A stretch of DNA of 64,000 nucleotides, taken from contig NZ_CP112881.1 in assembly GCF_026409565.1 (NCBI RefSeq), forward strand, positions 1,969,501 to 2,033,500, written 5' to 3'. Under the pieces are notes generated by a model. It saw only the letters and a program-made list of their open reading frames with translations, was not told the DNA's origin and searched no databases. The stretch is from Sneathiella aquimaris (GTDB lineage Bacteria > Pseudomonadota > Alphaproteobacteria > Sneathiellales > Sneathiellaceae). This document shows positions 16,337 to 25,614 of this stretch, piece after piece. The first letter of the stretch is position 1; every line of letters begins with the position of its first letter. The translations under genes and the position numbers were made by a program.

Positions 16337-17836
16337 GTGAAAATGGCGAACCAAAAAGCCAAGGGCATCGAAAAAACAAAACATTATGATGTATTGATCG
16401 TTGGGGCCGGGATCTCGGGGATTGATGCGGCGTATCATCTCAAGAATGAATGCCCCGAAAAGACCTTTGCTATTGTCGAAAATCAGGAAAGTTTTGGCGG
16501 AACCTGGCGGACGCATACCTATCCTGGTATTCGATCTGACAGCGATCTTTTCACGTTTGGGTACAAGTGGAAGCCCTGGTCCGGAACGCCAATTGCGACG
16601 GCACCGGAAATTCTTAAATATTTAGGCGAAGCGATAGAAGAGCATGGGCTGGAAGAGCATATCCAGTATTCCCATCAGGTGAAGTCTGCACATTGGTCCA
16701 GTAAGGATAACCTTTGGACATTGGTGCTGCTGGATAAGAACGCTGATTCGTTAACCGAGATTACCTGTGAATTTCTTTGGATGTGTCAGGGTTACTATCG
16801 TCATTCAAAAGGGTATACACCGGATTTCCCCGGTATGGAGAATTTCAAGGGTGATATTATTCATCCACAAAACTGGCCGAAAAACCTTGATTATTCAGGC
16901 AAGAAGGTGGTTGTCATCGGCTCAGGTGCCACCGCAGCAACACTTATTCCTGCCATGGCAGATACGTGCGAACACATCACAATGCTTCAACGGTCACCCA
17001 CCTATTTCTTCCCGGCGCCCAATCGAAATGATCTGGCGGATACACTGCGGGAACTGGATGTGAAACCTGAATGGATACATGAGATTACGCGGTTAAAAGT
17101 ACTTCAGGATCAGAAAGTTGTTGCCCGCCGTTCGTTTGAAGAACCAGAAAAACTCAAGCAAGAGCTGATTGCTGGTGCGCGACATTATCTGGGGCCAGAC
17201 TTCGACGTGGAAACTCATTTTACGCCCAGTTATCGCCCATGGCGCCAGCGACTGGCATTTGTGCCTAATGGTGACCTGTTTTCTGCAATCAATGATGGGA
17301 AAGCCTCCGTCGTTACGGATCACATTGAACAAATAACAGAAAACGGGATTTCACTGAAGTCCGGGGCAAGCCTCGATGCGGATATTATTATTACGGCAAC
17401 CGGGTTTAACCTGTCCGTGCTTGGGGATATCGAGTTTGTTATTGATGGACAGGAATTGGATTTTGCAGATACCTGGGCCCATCGCGGGATCATGTTTTCA
17501 GGGATCCCCAACATGGCGTGGGTGTTCGGGTACTTGCGGACCAGCTGGACCATGCGGGCCAATCTTGTGTCTGAATTCGTCTGTAAATTGCTGAAGCATA
17601 TGGATGAAAAAGGGGTGAAGCGCGTTACACCTCAGTTGCGCGAAGAAGATAAGGATATGCCGAAACTCCCGTTTGTGGACGAGGAAAACTTCAACGCAGG
17701 CTATTTGATGCGCAACATGCATTTAATGCCCAAGCAGGGGAACCGTCAGCCGTGGATTTTCAGTCAGGATTATTACCGGGAAAAAGATGAAATCCCCGAA
17801 GCAGACCTGGAAGATGGCACTCTGATTTATAAATGA
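16337..17836 (+). CDS. Flavin monooxygenase, Baeyer-Villiger type
   Basis: The product has 499 residues from GTG 16337 behind GGGAG (ATG 16343 is the alternative). It has an FAD-binding GAGISG near residue 23, GGTWR near 56 and a second Rossmann motif GSGATA about 196. Between them lies FKGDIIHPQNWP, which fits the Baeyer-Villiger fingerprint FxGxxxHxxxW. These enzymes use NADPH and O2 to insert oxygen next to a carbonyl; the natural substrate cannot be predicted. A PECR-like reductase follows on the same strand about 105 bp later, so both may act on the same ketone or acyl substrate. Confidence 0.85.
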   Translation: MKMANQKAKGIEKTKHYDVLIVGAGISGIDAAYHLKNECPEKTFAIVENQESFGGTWRTHTYPGIRSDSDLFTFGYKWKPWSGTPIATAPEILKYLGEAIEEHGLEEHIQYSHQVKSAHWSSKDNLWTLVLLDKNADSLTEITCEFLWMCQGYYRHSKGYTPDFPGMENFKGDIIHPQNWPKNLDYSGKKVVVIGSGATAATLIPAMADTCEHITMLQRSPTYFFPAPNRNDLADTLRELDVKPEWIHEITRLKVLQDQKVVARRSFEEPEKLKQELIAGARHYLGPDFDVETHFTPSYRPWRQRLAFVPNGDLFSAINDGKASVVTDHIEQITENGISLKSGASLDADIIITATGFNLSVLGDIEFVIDGQELDFADTWAHRGIMFSGIPNMAWVFGYLRTSWTMRANLVSEFVCKLLKHMDEKGVKRVTPQLREEDKDMPKLPFVDEENFNAGYLMRNMHLMPKQGNRQPWIFSQDYYREKDEIPEADLEDGTLIYK

Positions 17837-17910
17837 TTTTCTATTCAAGAAGAAAGGTGTTCGCCGACTTGGACAGGCGCGGGAATGCGCTGTATCATAA
17901 ATTAAAAAAA

Positions 17911-17926
17911 GGTGACTAATGTCACC
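17911..17926 (+). repeat. Perfect inverted repeat upstream of the PECR-like reductase
   Basis: Six-base arms GGTGAC and GTCACC flank TAAT, 16 bp before the preferred start codon at 17943 and overlapping a possible upstream ATG at 17919. It can be a small hairpin affecting translation or a protein-binding site. There is no T-run, so it is not a terminator. Confidence 0.4.
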
Positions 17927-17942
17927 GGTGCGGAGAGTTCAC

Positions 17943-18830
17943 ATGGTTTATGACAGCGTCTTCAAAAACGATCTTTTTTCAGGACAAACCCATATTGTAA
18001 CGGGTGGCGGCAGCGGGATCGGTCGCTGCATAGCGCATGAATTAAGCAGTCTAGGCGCCAAGGTGGTATTAACCGGACGCTCTCAGGAAAAACTGGACAC
18101 GGTCGCCGCTGAAATCCGGGAAGATGGCGGAACGGTCGATACTGAGGCGTTTGATATTCGCTCTGAAGAGACGGTTGTTGAAAAAGTAGCCGCAATTTTG
18201 AACAGAAATGGCCCGGTTCATGGTCTGGTGAATAATGCAGGGGGTCAGTTTCCGGCTTTACTGGAAGATATCAGTCTTAAGGGGTGGGATGCCGTCATCC
18301 GGACAAATCTGACCGGTGGTTTTTTAATGAGTCGCGAGCTGGTCCGCCAATCCATGTCTGATAACGGGGGAAATATTGTCAATATAGTCGCCGATTTTTG
18401 GAATAGCATGCCGCGCATGGGCCATTCCGGTGCGGCACGGGCCGGGATGAGCAATTTTACCAAAACAGCGGCTGTAGAATGGGCGCATTATGGCATTCGT
18501 GTGAATGCCGTGGCGCCGGGAACAATCGCGTCTTCAGGACTTGATACCTATGACGAGGCGGCACATCAACGTCTTCACAAACGTAAGATGATGATGCCTA
18601 TGAAACGATATGGAACAGAAGCCGAAGTTTCTGGAATGGTGGTATTTTTATTAAGCCCCGCCGCGAATTTTATTTCCGGCGAGACTATTCGGATTGATGG
18701 TGCTGTTCCCAATATGACAAATGCGTATCAAGTGCCTGACCATGAAAAGTCCCATCCATTTAACGGATTTCACAGGGCAGTCGATCCGGAATTTATGTCC
18801 CGGAAACCAGACGGGGACGACGGCGATTAA
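17943..18830 (+). CDS. Short-chain dehydrogenase, peroxisomal trans-2-enoyl-CoA reductase (PECR)-like
   Basis: ATG 17943 is preceded by GGAGAG and starts the family-typical sequence MVYDSVFKNDLFSGQ; the ATG at 17919 is less likely. The 295-residue product has cofactor motif GGGSGIGR and NNAGG. At the active site the usual YxxxK is replaced: the stretch reads GHSGAARAGMSNFTK, like mammalian PECR and related 2,4-dienoyl-CoA reductases, which have SGAAR-type motifs. It therefore probably reduces an enoyl-CoA with NADPH rather than oxidising an alcohol. It follows the flavin monooxygenase on the same strand. Confidence 0.82.
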   Translation: MVYDSVFKNDLFSGQTHIVTGGGSGIGRCIAHELSSLGAKVVLTGRSQEKLDTVAAEIREDGGTVDTEAFDIRSEETVVEKVAAILNRNGPVHGLVNNAGGQFPALLEDISLKGWDAVIRTNLTGGFLMSRELVRQSMSDNGGNIVNIVADFWNSMPRMGHSGAARAGMSNFTKTAAVEWAHYGIRVNAVAPGTIASSGLDTYDEAAHQRLHKRKMMMPMKRYGTEAEVSGMVVFLLSPAANFISGETIRIDGAVPNMTNAYQVPDHEKSHPFNGFHRAVDPEFMSRKPDGDDGD

Positions 18831-19393
18831 TACTCGCCTCTCACCCGTTTATCTTCTATTTGAAGATATTCTTCCAATTGCTGTTCTATATAAATCGCTT
18901 GTCGGTCATTGGGCAAACCAGATAAAATTTTGACGTCTTTTCCCGAATGCATTTTCGCACGCACCTCATATGAAACGGATGTGCTGTTCTTGCTCCTGCT
19001 GATCTTCTTTTTAACGTAAATCTGTCCGATTTGCGACACTTCAATCTTTTTTGCCCCGAACCATGGAAATGGTTTATGCATGATTTCCATTTTTGTGTGA
19101 TCCGCAAAGATATAAGAGGTATTAAACCAGCTGGCCAAAGCAAAATATCCTATACCGACCCCGGCGAGAACATGCGGAATAGGGATCAAGGAGCCCAAGC
19201 TAAATTGGGTTTCATTGGAAAAGAGTTCCGGCAGAATTTTTAGCAATATAAACCACCAAAACACGCAGAAACCCGTTAGGATAAAGGCGGTTATTCCTCG
19301 CCAGCGACGGGAAATTTCCAGGTAACTTCCATGGTTGACCAAATTCATTTGTGCCGGTAGCTCAACGGCGCCTTCATCCCATCTGTCAGCCAC
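18827..19393 (-). CDS. Uncharacterised two-pass membrane protein
   Basis: The 188-residue protein has two hydrophobic segments (about 34-55, FILTGFCVFWWFILLKIL, and about 72-92, with HVLAGVGIGYFALASWF). A C-terminal soluble domain has beta-strand character and basic patches (VKKKISRSKN, SVSYEVRAKM). The layout resembles membrane-anchored PH-like domain proteins, but I cannot assign it. Its stop overlaps that of the convergent reductase by 4 bp. Confidence 0.55.
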   Translation of the reverse strand: MADRWDEGAVELPAQMNLVNHGSYLEISRRWRGITAFILTGFCVFWWFILLKILPELFSNETQFSLGSLIPIPHVLAGVGIGYFALASWFNTSYIFADHTKMEIMHKPFPWFGAKKIEVSQIGQIYVKKKISRSKNSTSVSYEVRAKMHSGKDVKILSGLPNDRQAIYIEQQLEEYLQIEDKRVRGEY

Positions 19394-19525
19394 AAGAGGT
19401 CCTTATAATTGGTTTTTCAAGGTCAATATTCGTAATTTTACCCTTTGAAATGCTGGTAAAATTAAAGGTTGTTTTTTGCACTTTATCGGTCTTAAGTAAG
19501 CTGAAATATTACATAGGAAAAAGAA

Positions 19526-20149
19526 ATGTCAATCGAACTCTGGGTATCGTTTGCGGTTGCCTGTTTTGTCCTGGTGTCAATCCCGGGTCCGACAGTTTTG
19601 CTTGTTGTCAGCTATGCGTTAGGACGCGGCCGGCAAACCGCAATCGCGACGGTTCCGGGCGTTGTTCTTGGTGACTTTACAGCGATGACCGTCTCTCTCC
19701 TTGGGGCAGGTACCATTATCGCGGCCTCTGCCACCCTCTTTACCGCTTTAAAGATTGTTGGGGCGCTTTATCTTGTCTGGCTTGGCATTGGTCTTTGGCG
19801 CGAAGGGGGTCAACTAACCGCTGTTGCAGCCGAGCCAACCGAAAAGGCCCTTGGAAAGATGTTCTGGAATTCCTGGCTTGTGACGGCTCTTAACCCCAAA
19901 GGGATCGTATTTTTTATTGCTTTCGTGCCGCAGTTTGTTGATCAAAGTCAGCCTGTATTACTGCAATTTGCCGTGTTGGAGGGAACCTTTTTGTTCTTTG
20001 CCGGGTTGAATGTGTTGTTGTGGGCGTTACTGGCAGGCAAATTACGACAACAATTTCAAAAGCCCGGTTTAATGAAGGTTATTAAACGGCTGGGAGGCAG
20101 TTTTCTGGTCGGAGCCGGTCTTTTGACCGCAATGGTTCAGCGGGCATAA
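19526..20149 (+). CDS. LysE/RhtB family amino acid exporter
   Basis: The 207-residue membrane protein has about six hydrophobic helices and the family's N-terminal signature SIPGPTVLLVVSYALGRG with an acidic residue in GVVLGDF about 50 residues in. A further motif, VWLGIGLWREG, follows helix 3, and NPKGIVFFIAFVPQFVD is characteristic. Members export amino acids such as threonine, homoserine or lysine; which one is not readable here. The next gene (gamma-glutamylcyclotransferase fold) follows after 5 bp, suggesting a joint transcript. Confidence 0.88.
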   Translation: MSIELWVSFAVACFVLVSIPGPTVLLVVSYALGRGRQTAIATVPGVVLGDFTAMTVSLLGAGTIIAASATLFTALKIVGALYLVWLGIGLWREGGQLTAVAAEPTEKALGKMFWNSWLVTALNPKGIVFFIAFVPQFVDQSQPVLLQFAVLEGTFLFFAGLNVLLWALLAGKLRQQFQKPGLMKVIKRLGGSFLVGAGLLTAMVQRA

Positions 20150-20154
20150 GACGA

Positions 20155-20589
20155 ATGACGGACACTTATATTTTTGTCTATGGGACGCTGAGGAAAGACA
20201 GTCCGCAGGCGATGGCGCGATTACTGGTTGCCAATAGCGCGTTTCTGGGGCCGGCACAGATGAAAGGAATGCTGTACGATTTGGGGCGTTACCCGGGTAT
20301 GGTTCGCCTCTCCGACGCTGGCAGAAATACCTCTTCGTTTGTGAACGGGGAACTATTTCACGTGTTGGACCCGGACACTGTTTTACCAGCACTGGATTAT
20401 TATGAAGAATGTGGGGACAATTTTTCTCAGCCTACGCTGTATGTTCGCGAGAAGGAAACCGTCTTTTTTAATGGCAATCATACCGTTCAGGCGTGGGTCT
20501 ATCTGTATAACCGAGACATCACGGGTTTTCATTACATAGAAAGTGGTGACTATCTGTCCTATCTGACTGACAAAAGCGGGACGGGTTAG
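20155..20589 (+). CDS. Gamma-glutamylcyclotransferase-like (AIG2/GGCT) protein
   Basis: The 144-residue protein begins FVYGTLRKDS, the substrate-loop motif of the GGCT/AIG2 fold, and has ALDYYEEC with the conserved acidic residue region near 85. Such proteins cleave gamma-glutamyl amino acids or gamma-glutamylamines to 5-oxoproline; small bacterial members are mostly untested. Its close linkage to a LysE-type exporter suggests release and export of an amino acid or amine; that is inference. Confidence 0.8.
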   Translation: MTDTYIFVYGTLRKDSPQAMARLLVANSAFLGPAQMKGMLYDLGRYPGMVRLSDAGRNTSSFVNGELFHVLDPDTVLPALDYYEECGDNFSQPTLYVREKETVFFNGNHTVQAWVYLYNRDITGFHYIESGDYLSYLTDKSGTG

Positions 20590-20620
20590 ACAGTCACCAT
20601 CATTGGGGCTTTATATCGGG

Positions 20621-21532
20621 CTAATCCGCTTTACTGCCGATATGGGCTTCTCCGCGTTTTGCAGCTAACTGGATCTGTTTTTGGCGTTCTGCAAAACGGG
20701 CCCGTTTTTCTTCTGTCAGGCTGTCGTGGCAGCGCGGACAGGAAACCCCTTTTTCATAATATTCTGACAGTTTATCTTCTTCTGTGATCGGGTATCGACA
20801 GGCATAACACTGGTCGTATGAGCCTTTTTCAAGATCATGGTTGACCGTCACGCGCTGATCAAACACAAAACATTCACCTTCCCAGCTGCTTTCTTCTTTC
20901 GGTACATCTTCCAGATACTGCAAGATCCCACCTTCCAGGTGATACACATTTTCGAACCCTTCACGAAGCAGGTAAGACGTTGATTTTTCGCAGCGAATAC
21001 CCCCGGTGCAGAACATGGCTACTTTTTTGTGTTTGTCCTTGTCCAGATTGTTGGACACATATTCCTTGAACTCGCGGAAGGTTCCGGTTTCCGGGTTAAT
21101 AGCCCCTTGAAAAGTTCCGACTTCATATTCGTAATCATTGCGGGTATCGATCAGGATAACCTCGGGATCATTGATCAGGTCGTTCCAATCCTGAGGTTTT
21201 ACGTACGAGCCAACCATTTTAAGCGGATCGGTTCCCGGCGCGCCCAGTGTTACAATTTCTTTTTTCAGACGGACCTTCATTCGGTAAAATGGCTGCTCTT
21301 CATTGATCGCTTCCTTGTGTCGCAGATCGGAAAGGCGCTCGTCCTTTTTCAGATACGCAAGAAGCGTGTCAATCCCATCGCGAGACCCTGCGACAGTGCC
21401 GTTTATTCCTTCTTCGGCCAGCAGAAGTGTTCCAAAAATGTTGTTGTCCATACAGACTTTCAGGATCTTCGGTTGAAGGTCCTTATAGTCGGGCAAAGAC
21501 ACAAATTTATACAGGGCTGCTATTACAAACAT
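20621..21532 (-). CDS. trhO: tRNA uridine(34) hydroxylase TrhO (rhodanese family, YceA)
   Basis: The 303-residue protein has the TrhO layout: N-terminal acylphosphatase-like domain with [14 protein letters not shown] (about 38-51), a rhodanese domain with DTRNDYE and the active-site loop [12 protein letters not shown] (about 173-184), and a C-terminal zinc-type cysteine set (CYAC, CPRC). Known members use O2 to make 5-hydroxyuridine at position 34 of tRNA, the first step to the cmo5U/mcmo5U wobble base. It stands alone on the minus strand. Confidence 0.92.
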   Translation of the reverse strand: MFVIAALYKFVSLPDYKDLQPKILKVCMDNNIFGTLLLAEEGINGTVAGSRDGIDTLLAYLKKDERLSDLRHKEAINEEQPFYRMKVRLKKEIVTLGAPGTDPLKMVGSYVKPQDWNDLINDPEVILIDTRNDYEYEVGTFQGAINPETGTFREFKEYVSNNLDKDKHKKVAMFCTGGIRCEKSTSYLLREGFENVYHLEGGILQYLEDVPKEESSWEGECFVFDQRVTVNHDLEKGSYDQCYACRYPITEEDKLSEYYEKGVSCPRCHDSLTEEKRARFAERQKQIQLAAKRGEAHIGSKAD

Positions 21533-21778
21533 GGTTTTCTCGAATGATCAGTCAGTGTTTAGTTCGCATTGGGAACAATAGTTGCTGGTCTTATAATAAA
21601 AATACCCTATTTCCGCAACCAGCGAGTGGGGGGCTTTCTGTGACAAATTGTCTTATCTATCGCGTGTCCCTAATGTACCGATCAGATCGTTTTACAGCGA
21701 TAGGGGTATAGAATTTGCTGTCTTCCGCGTTAAATGATAGAAGCCTTTCAGTTTCTTTATTATTGGATTTACTTTGTT

Positions 21779-23605
21779 ATGGCAGCTCCGGTTCTTGCGT
21801 TACAGGATGCACGTATTACCTTCGGTGGTGGCGATCTTTTTAATGGGATCTCCCTTGGGATTGAGCCTGGAATGCGCATTGCGCTTGTTGGTCGTAACGG
21901 ATCAGGTAAATCGACATTGCTGAAAGCCATTGCCGGTGATATCGAGTTGGACGGTGGGGACCGTTTTCTGCAAGCTGGGACACGCGTTGGATATTTGAAG
22001 CAGCAACCCGACATTGTCCCCGGGCGCACGGTTGCAGAACAGGTGCAGCAAGGACTGTCGCCTGATTTAACGGCGGATGGAATGGAAACCGGTTATTTGG
22101 TCGATCAGGTTCTTGAAGGTGTTGGTATCGATGGCAGCCGGCTTCTTGAAACCTTGTCCGGCGGTGAAGCGAGGCGTGTATCCCTTGCAGAAGCCCTTGT
22201 TTCCGATCCCGATGTCCTGTTGCTCGACGAGCCCACCAACCATCTGGATATCAAGACTATTTTGTGGCTTGAAGAAGAACTGAAAGGTTTCCGCGGCGCC
22301 TTGATGGTGATCAGCCATGATCGTCAGTTTCTTAAAAATCTGACCAATCGCCTGTTTTGGCTGGATCGCGGCAAACTCCGGACCCATGGGAAAGGCTTTT
22401 CGGCTTTTGATGAATGGTCTGAGGAGATTTTACGCGGCGAAGAAGTCGAGCTTAAAAAGCTTGATAAAAAAATTGCTGAAGAAACAGACTGGTCCCGAAA
22501 AGGGATTACGGCCAGACGGGCGCGTAATGAGGGTCGCATCAGGGCGTTGCATCGTTTGCGGGCCGAACGTCAGGAGCGGACCAGTCGCGTGGGAAATGCG
22601 AAGCTGGAAGTAGCCTCTGGATCCAAAAGTGGCAAGGTGGTGATCGAAGCCAAGGATATTTCTAAAACGTTCACAGACGAAGACGGAAACGAAAAGACGG
22701 TTATCAAGAATTTCTCCAGCCGGATTATGCGGGGGGACCGTGTCGGGATTATCGGGGCGAACGGCGCCGGAAAAACAACGCTCTTGAACATGTTTATGCA
22801 GAAGTTGGCGCCGGATACCGGTTTTGTTAAACTGGGAACAAATCTGACAGAGGCCGTTTTTGACCAACAGCGGGAGAGCCTTGATCCAGAAGAGAGCCTT
22901 TGGGACACTTTGGCCGACCCGGGCAGTGGGCAGCTTTTGGTTAAGGGCGAAGTGCGTCATGTGGTTGCGTATCTTAGAGACTTTCTTTTTGATGAAAAAC
23001 AAGCCAAAAGCCCGGTCAAATCATTATCGGGCGGCGAGAAAAACCGGTTATTGCTGGCTAAACTTTTAGCGCGCGAAAGTAATCTTCTGGTGCTGGATGA
23101 ACCGACCAATGATCTGGATATGGAAACGCTGGATCTGTTACAGGATATGCTGGCCAGCTATGACGGGACGCTGCTTGTTATCAGCCATGATCGTGATTTT
23201 CTGGATCAACTGGTGTCGTCGGTCATCGTAATTGATCCGGGTGGGGACATAGAAGAATATGTCGGTGGATATTCGGATTATGTGAGGCAGCGGACTCACC
23301 TTGAAATTCCGAAGGCGAAAAAGGGCCTGCCGGAAAAAACGGTAGCGAGTAAACCGAAACAGGCCCGAAAGCGGCTTTCCTATAAGGACCAGCGGGATCT
23401 GGATCGTCTTCCTGACGTCATTGGCGCGCTGGAAGAACAAATCAAGTCGATGGAAAAGGCGTTGGGGGATCCGGATCTGTTTACAAAACAGCCCGATCAG
23501 TTCAACAAAATCTCGAAAGAACTGGTTGTTGCACAGGAAAAGCTTGCCTTGTCCGAAGAACGATGGCTTGAACTTGAAATTCTGCAAGAAGAGATGACCG
23601 GGTGA
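21779..23605 (+). CDS. uup: ABC-F family ATPase, Uup-like
   Basis: I begin at ATG 21779 (MAAPVLALQDARITFG); an ATG at 21734 would add a hydrophobic 15-residue leader that looks non-coding. The 608 residues hold two ABC cassettes: Walker A GRNGSGKST and GANGAGKTT, signatures LSGGEARR and LSGGEKNR, Walker B LLLDEPTNHLD and LVLDEPTNDLD. A charged inter-domain linker joins them, and a C-terminal coiled coil (about 530-605) is the Uup hallmark. ABC-F proteins act on the ribosome; Uup is linked to translation or ribosome assembly and to precise transposon excision. There is no membrane domain. Confidence 0.85.
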   Translation: MAAPVLALQDARITFGGGDLFNGISLGIEPGMRIALVGRNGSGKSTLLKAIAGDIELDGGDRFLQAGTRVGYLKQQPDIVPGRTVAEQVQQGLSPDLTADGMETGYLVDQVLEGVGIDGSRLLETLSGGEARRVSLAEALVSDPDVLLLDEPTNHLDIKTILWLEEELKGFRGALMVISHDRQFLKNLTNRLFWLDRGKLRTHGKGFSAFDEWSEEILRGEEVELKKLDKKIAEETDWSRKGITARRARNEGRIRALHRLRAERQERTSRVGNAKLEVASGSKSGKVVIEAKDISKTFTDEDGNEKTVIKNFSSRIMRGDRVGIIGANGAGKTTLLNMFMQKLAPDTGFVKLGTNLTEAVFDQQRESLDPEESLWDTLADPGSGQLLVKGEVRHVVAYLRDFLFDEKQAKSPVKSLSGGEKNRLLLAKLLARESNLLVLDEPTNDLDMETLDLLQDMLASYDGTLLVISHDRDFLDQLVSSVIVIDPGGDIEEYVGGYSDYVRQRTHLEIPKAKKGLPEKTVASKPKQARKRLSYKDQRDLDRLPDVIGALEEQIKSMEKALGDPDLFTKQPDQFNKISKELVVAQEKLALSEERWLELEILQEEMTG

Positions 23606-23619
23606 GGGGCTTCCTGCCG

Positions 23620-25503
23620 TTAAGTACTGGCCGCCAGCGCCGTACTGATTGCCTGTGATAAATCCGCCTTCCTGAAAGGCTTTTCTAAAAGCGTGATGGG
23701 TATTTGGCCGGTCTCGTTATCTTCAAAAGCATCTTTTGTGTATCCGGACATAAAAACAATTTTAATGTTCGGGATAATTTCTGCGGCTGCTTTGGCAATA
23801 TCCGGACCCTTCATGCCGCCAGGTAAAACGACATCTGTCAGCAATAAATCGATGGTCGGAGTTTCTGTCAGTTTATCGAGGGCCTTTGGCCCATTCTCGG
23901 CGGCGCACACATCGTATCCGAGGCTGTTCAATTGCGCGACAATCAGGCTTAAAACATCCTGATCGTCTTCGACAACCAGAATAGAGCCACTTCCTTGTAT
24001 ATTTTTTTGATTTATCATTGTCCCCCGCGTTTTCGTTTCTTGTTGTGATCTTGGAAGATAAAGTTTGGCAACCGTTCCTTTCCCGGTTTGCGAGTCAATT
24101 ACTACATTGCCGCCCGATTGTTTGGCGAACCCATATACCATACTCAGGCCGAGGCCCGTGCCTTTGCCGATTTCCTTTGTTGTAAAAAAGGGCTCGAAAA
24201 TATGCTTCAGGTTTTCTTCTGGTATCCCGCGTCCTGTGTCCGATACCGTCAAAAGAATATAATCGCCCGCGTCCAGATCAAGAGGCTGAGCTTCCTGTTG
24301 ATCAAGGGTAACATTTTTTGTCGTGATGGCGATTTGCCCCCCATCGTCCATTGCATCTCTGGCATTTAGTGTCAGGTTTAGCAGGGCATTTTCAACCTGT
24401 CCGACGTCCGCAACGCATCGCCACAAGAATTCTTCATGTTTAACATGAAGCTGAATGGTTTCATCCAAGGTGCGTTTGAGAAACTTTATAACGTCGACAA
24501 GTTCCTCATTCAGGCAGATGTTTGACGGCTGTAAATCCTGTTTACGAGAAAACGCGAGAAGGTTATTCGTCAGTTCAGCCCCCTTGTTCGCGGACTTTAT
24601 GATCGCCTCAATAGAGCTTTTTGAAATAGGTTGACCATTTTCCAGTTTTTCTTGAATTAGCTCTGAGTTTCCAAGAATTATTGCGAGTATATTATTAAAA
24701 TCATGGGCCACACCGCCAGTAAGCTGGCCAACGGCCTGCATTTTTTGAGACTGACGTAGCTTTTCCTCCAATTCGATTTCTTTGGTCAGGTCTGTGCCTG
24801 TTCCGCGGTATCCTAAAAAGGCACCGTGGGCATCAAAGACGGGTTTGCCATTGGTCGACCAATAATGCGTCTTTCCGCTGGGATCCTGATGGCAATAAAT
24901 AAAATTTTTGTAAGCACGCCGATTTTCCAGATCGTCCAGATGGGATTCCCAGTTTTCATCGATATCTGTGCCATACCGCATTTCACCACGGCTTTTACCA
25001 ATAAAGTCCTTCTTTTTCAGGCCAGTTACCTGCGTCATTCTATCAGAAATATAAGTGATCCTGAGCTGGTCATCCATTTCCCAATACCAATCAGCAGCAA
25101 GTTCAATCAGATCCGCAAACCGGTCTTCGCTCATTTCTTTGGATTTCAGGGCTTCGTTTAAATAGGAAATGTCCTGTGTTATGCCAAAATAAGCGACGTG
25201 TTTTCCGTTTTCGTCATACTCGGGTTCAAAGACACCTCGAACATACCGGATAACGCCATCCTGTCGTCGAACCCGGTATTGGAACTCCTTCGGGCCCGTT
25301 TGTTTAGCATATGTATCAAACAGATCGGCAAACAGATGAGTGTCTTCTGGAAGTTTAAAGGACTTGGCCAGGTCACGGGTGATTTTTACTTTTGCCGGAT
25401 CAAGGCCGTAAATTCGATAGAGCTCGTCGGACCAGTATAGCTCCTCCGTCTCAACGTCTATACGCCAGTACCCAACATGGGCAAGAGAAAGCGCAGAATC
25501 CAT
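23620..25503 (-). CDS. Cytoplasmic hybrid sensor histidine kinase (PAS-PAS-HisKA-HATPase-REC)
   Basis: The 627-residue protein has no membrane segment. Two PAS domains come first (about 5-115 and 130-245), each followed by PAC-like ends (YFGITQDIS, GYRGTGTDL). The dimerisation/phosphoacceptor helix is VAHDFNNIL with His267. The ATPase domain carries NLTLNARDAM, DTGRGIPEENL and GTGLGLSMVYG. A receiver domain (about 508-625) has VEDDQD, phospho-site D557 (LLTDVVLPGG) and EKPF. The soluble PAS layout suggests sensing of an internal cue such as redox or a small ligand. No response regulator is adjacent. Confidence 0.9.
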   Translation of the reverse strand: MDSALSLAHVGYWRIDVETEELYWSDELYRIYGLDPAKVKITRDLAKSFKLPEDTHLFADLFDTYAKQTGPKEFQYRVRRQDGVIRYVRGVFEPEYDENGKHVAYFGITQDISYLNEALKSKEMSEDRFADLIELAADWYWEMDDQLRITYISDRMTQVTGLKKKDFIGKSRGEMRYGTDIDENWESHLDDLENRRAYKNFIYCHQDPSGKTHYWSTNGKPVFDAHGAFLGYRGTGTDLTKEIELEEKLRQSQKMQAVGQLTGGVAHDFNNILAIILGNSELIQEKLENGQPISKSSIEAIIKSANKGAELTNNLLAFSRKQDLQPSNICLNEELVDVIKFLKRTLDETIQLHVKHEEFLWRCVADVGQVENALLNLTLNARDAMDDGGQIAITTKNVTLDQQEAQPLDLDAGDYILLTVSDTGRGIPEENLKHIFEPFFTTKEIGKGTGLGLSMVYGFAKQSGGNVVIDSQTGKGTVAKLYLPRSQQETKTRGTMINQKNIQGSGSILVVEDDQDVLSLIVAQLNSLGYDVCAAENGPKALDKLTETPTIDLLLTDVVLPGGMKGPDIAKAAAEIIPNIKIVFMSGYTKDAFEDNETGQIPITLLEKPFRKADLSQAISTALAAST

Positions 25504-25614
25504 GTCTTTTTTTGGGTCAGCCAGCTTCTATCTCCGATAACACAATAAATTCTAATAAAGAGTAGTCTCGGAAATCCTAAAAGTCATGTGGAATTGTTAC
25601 AAAAGCAATAACAT

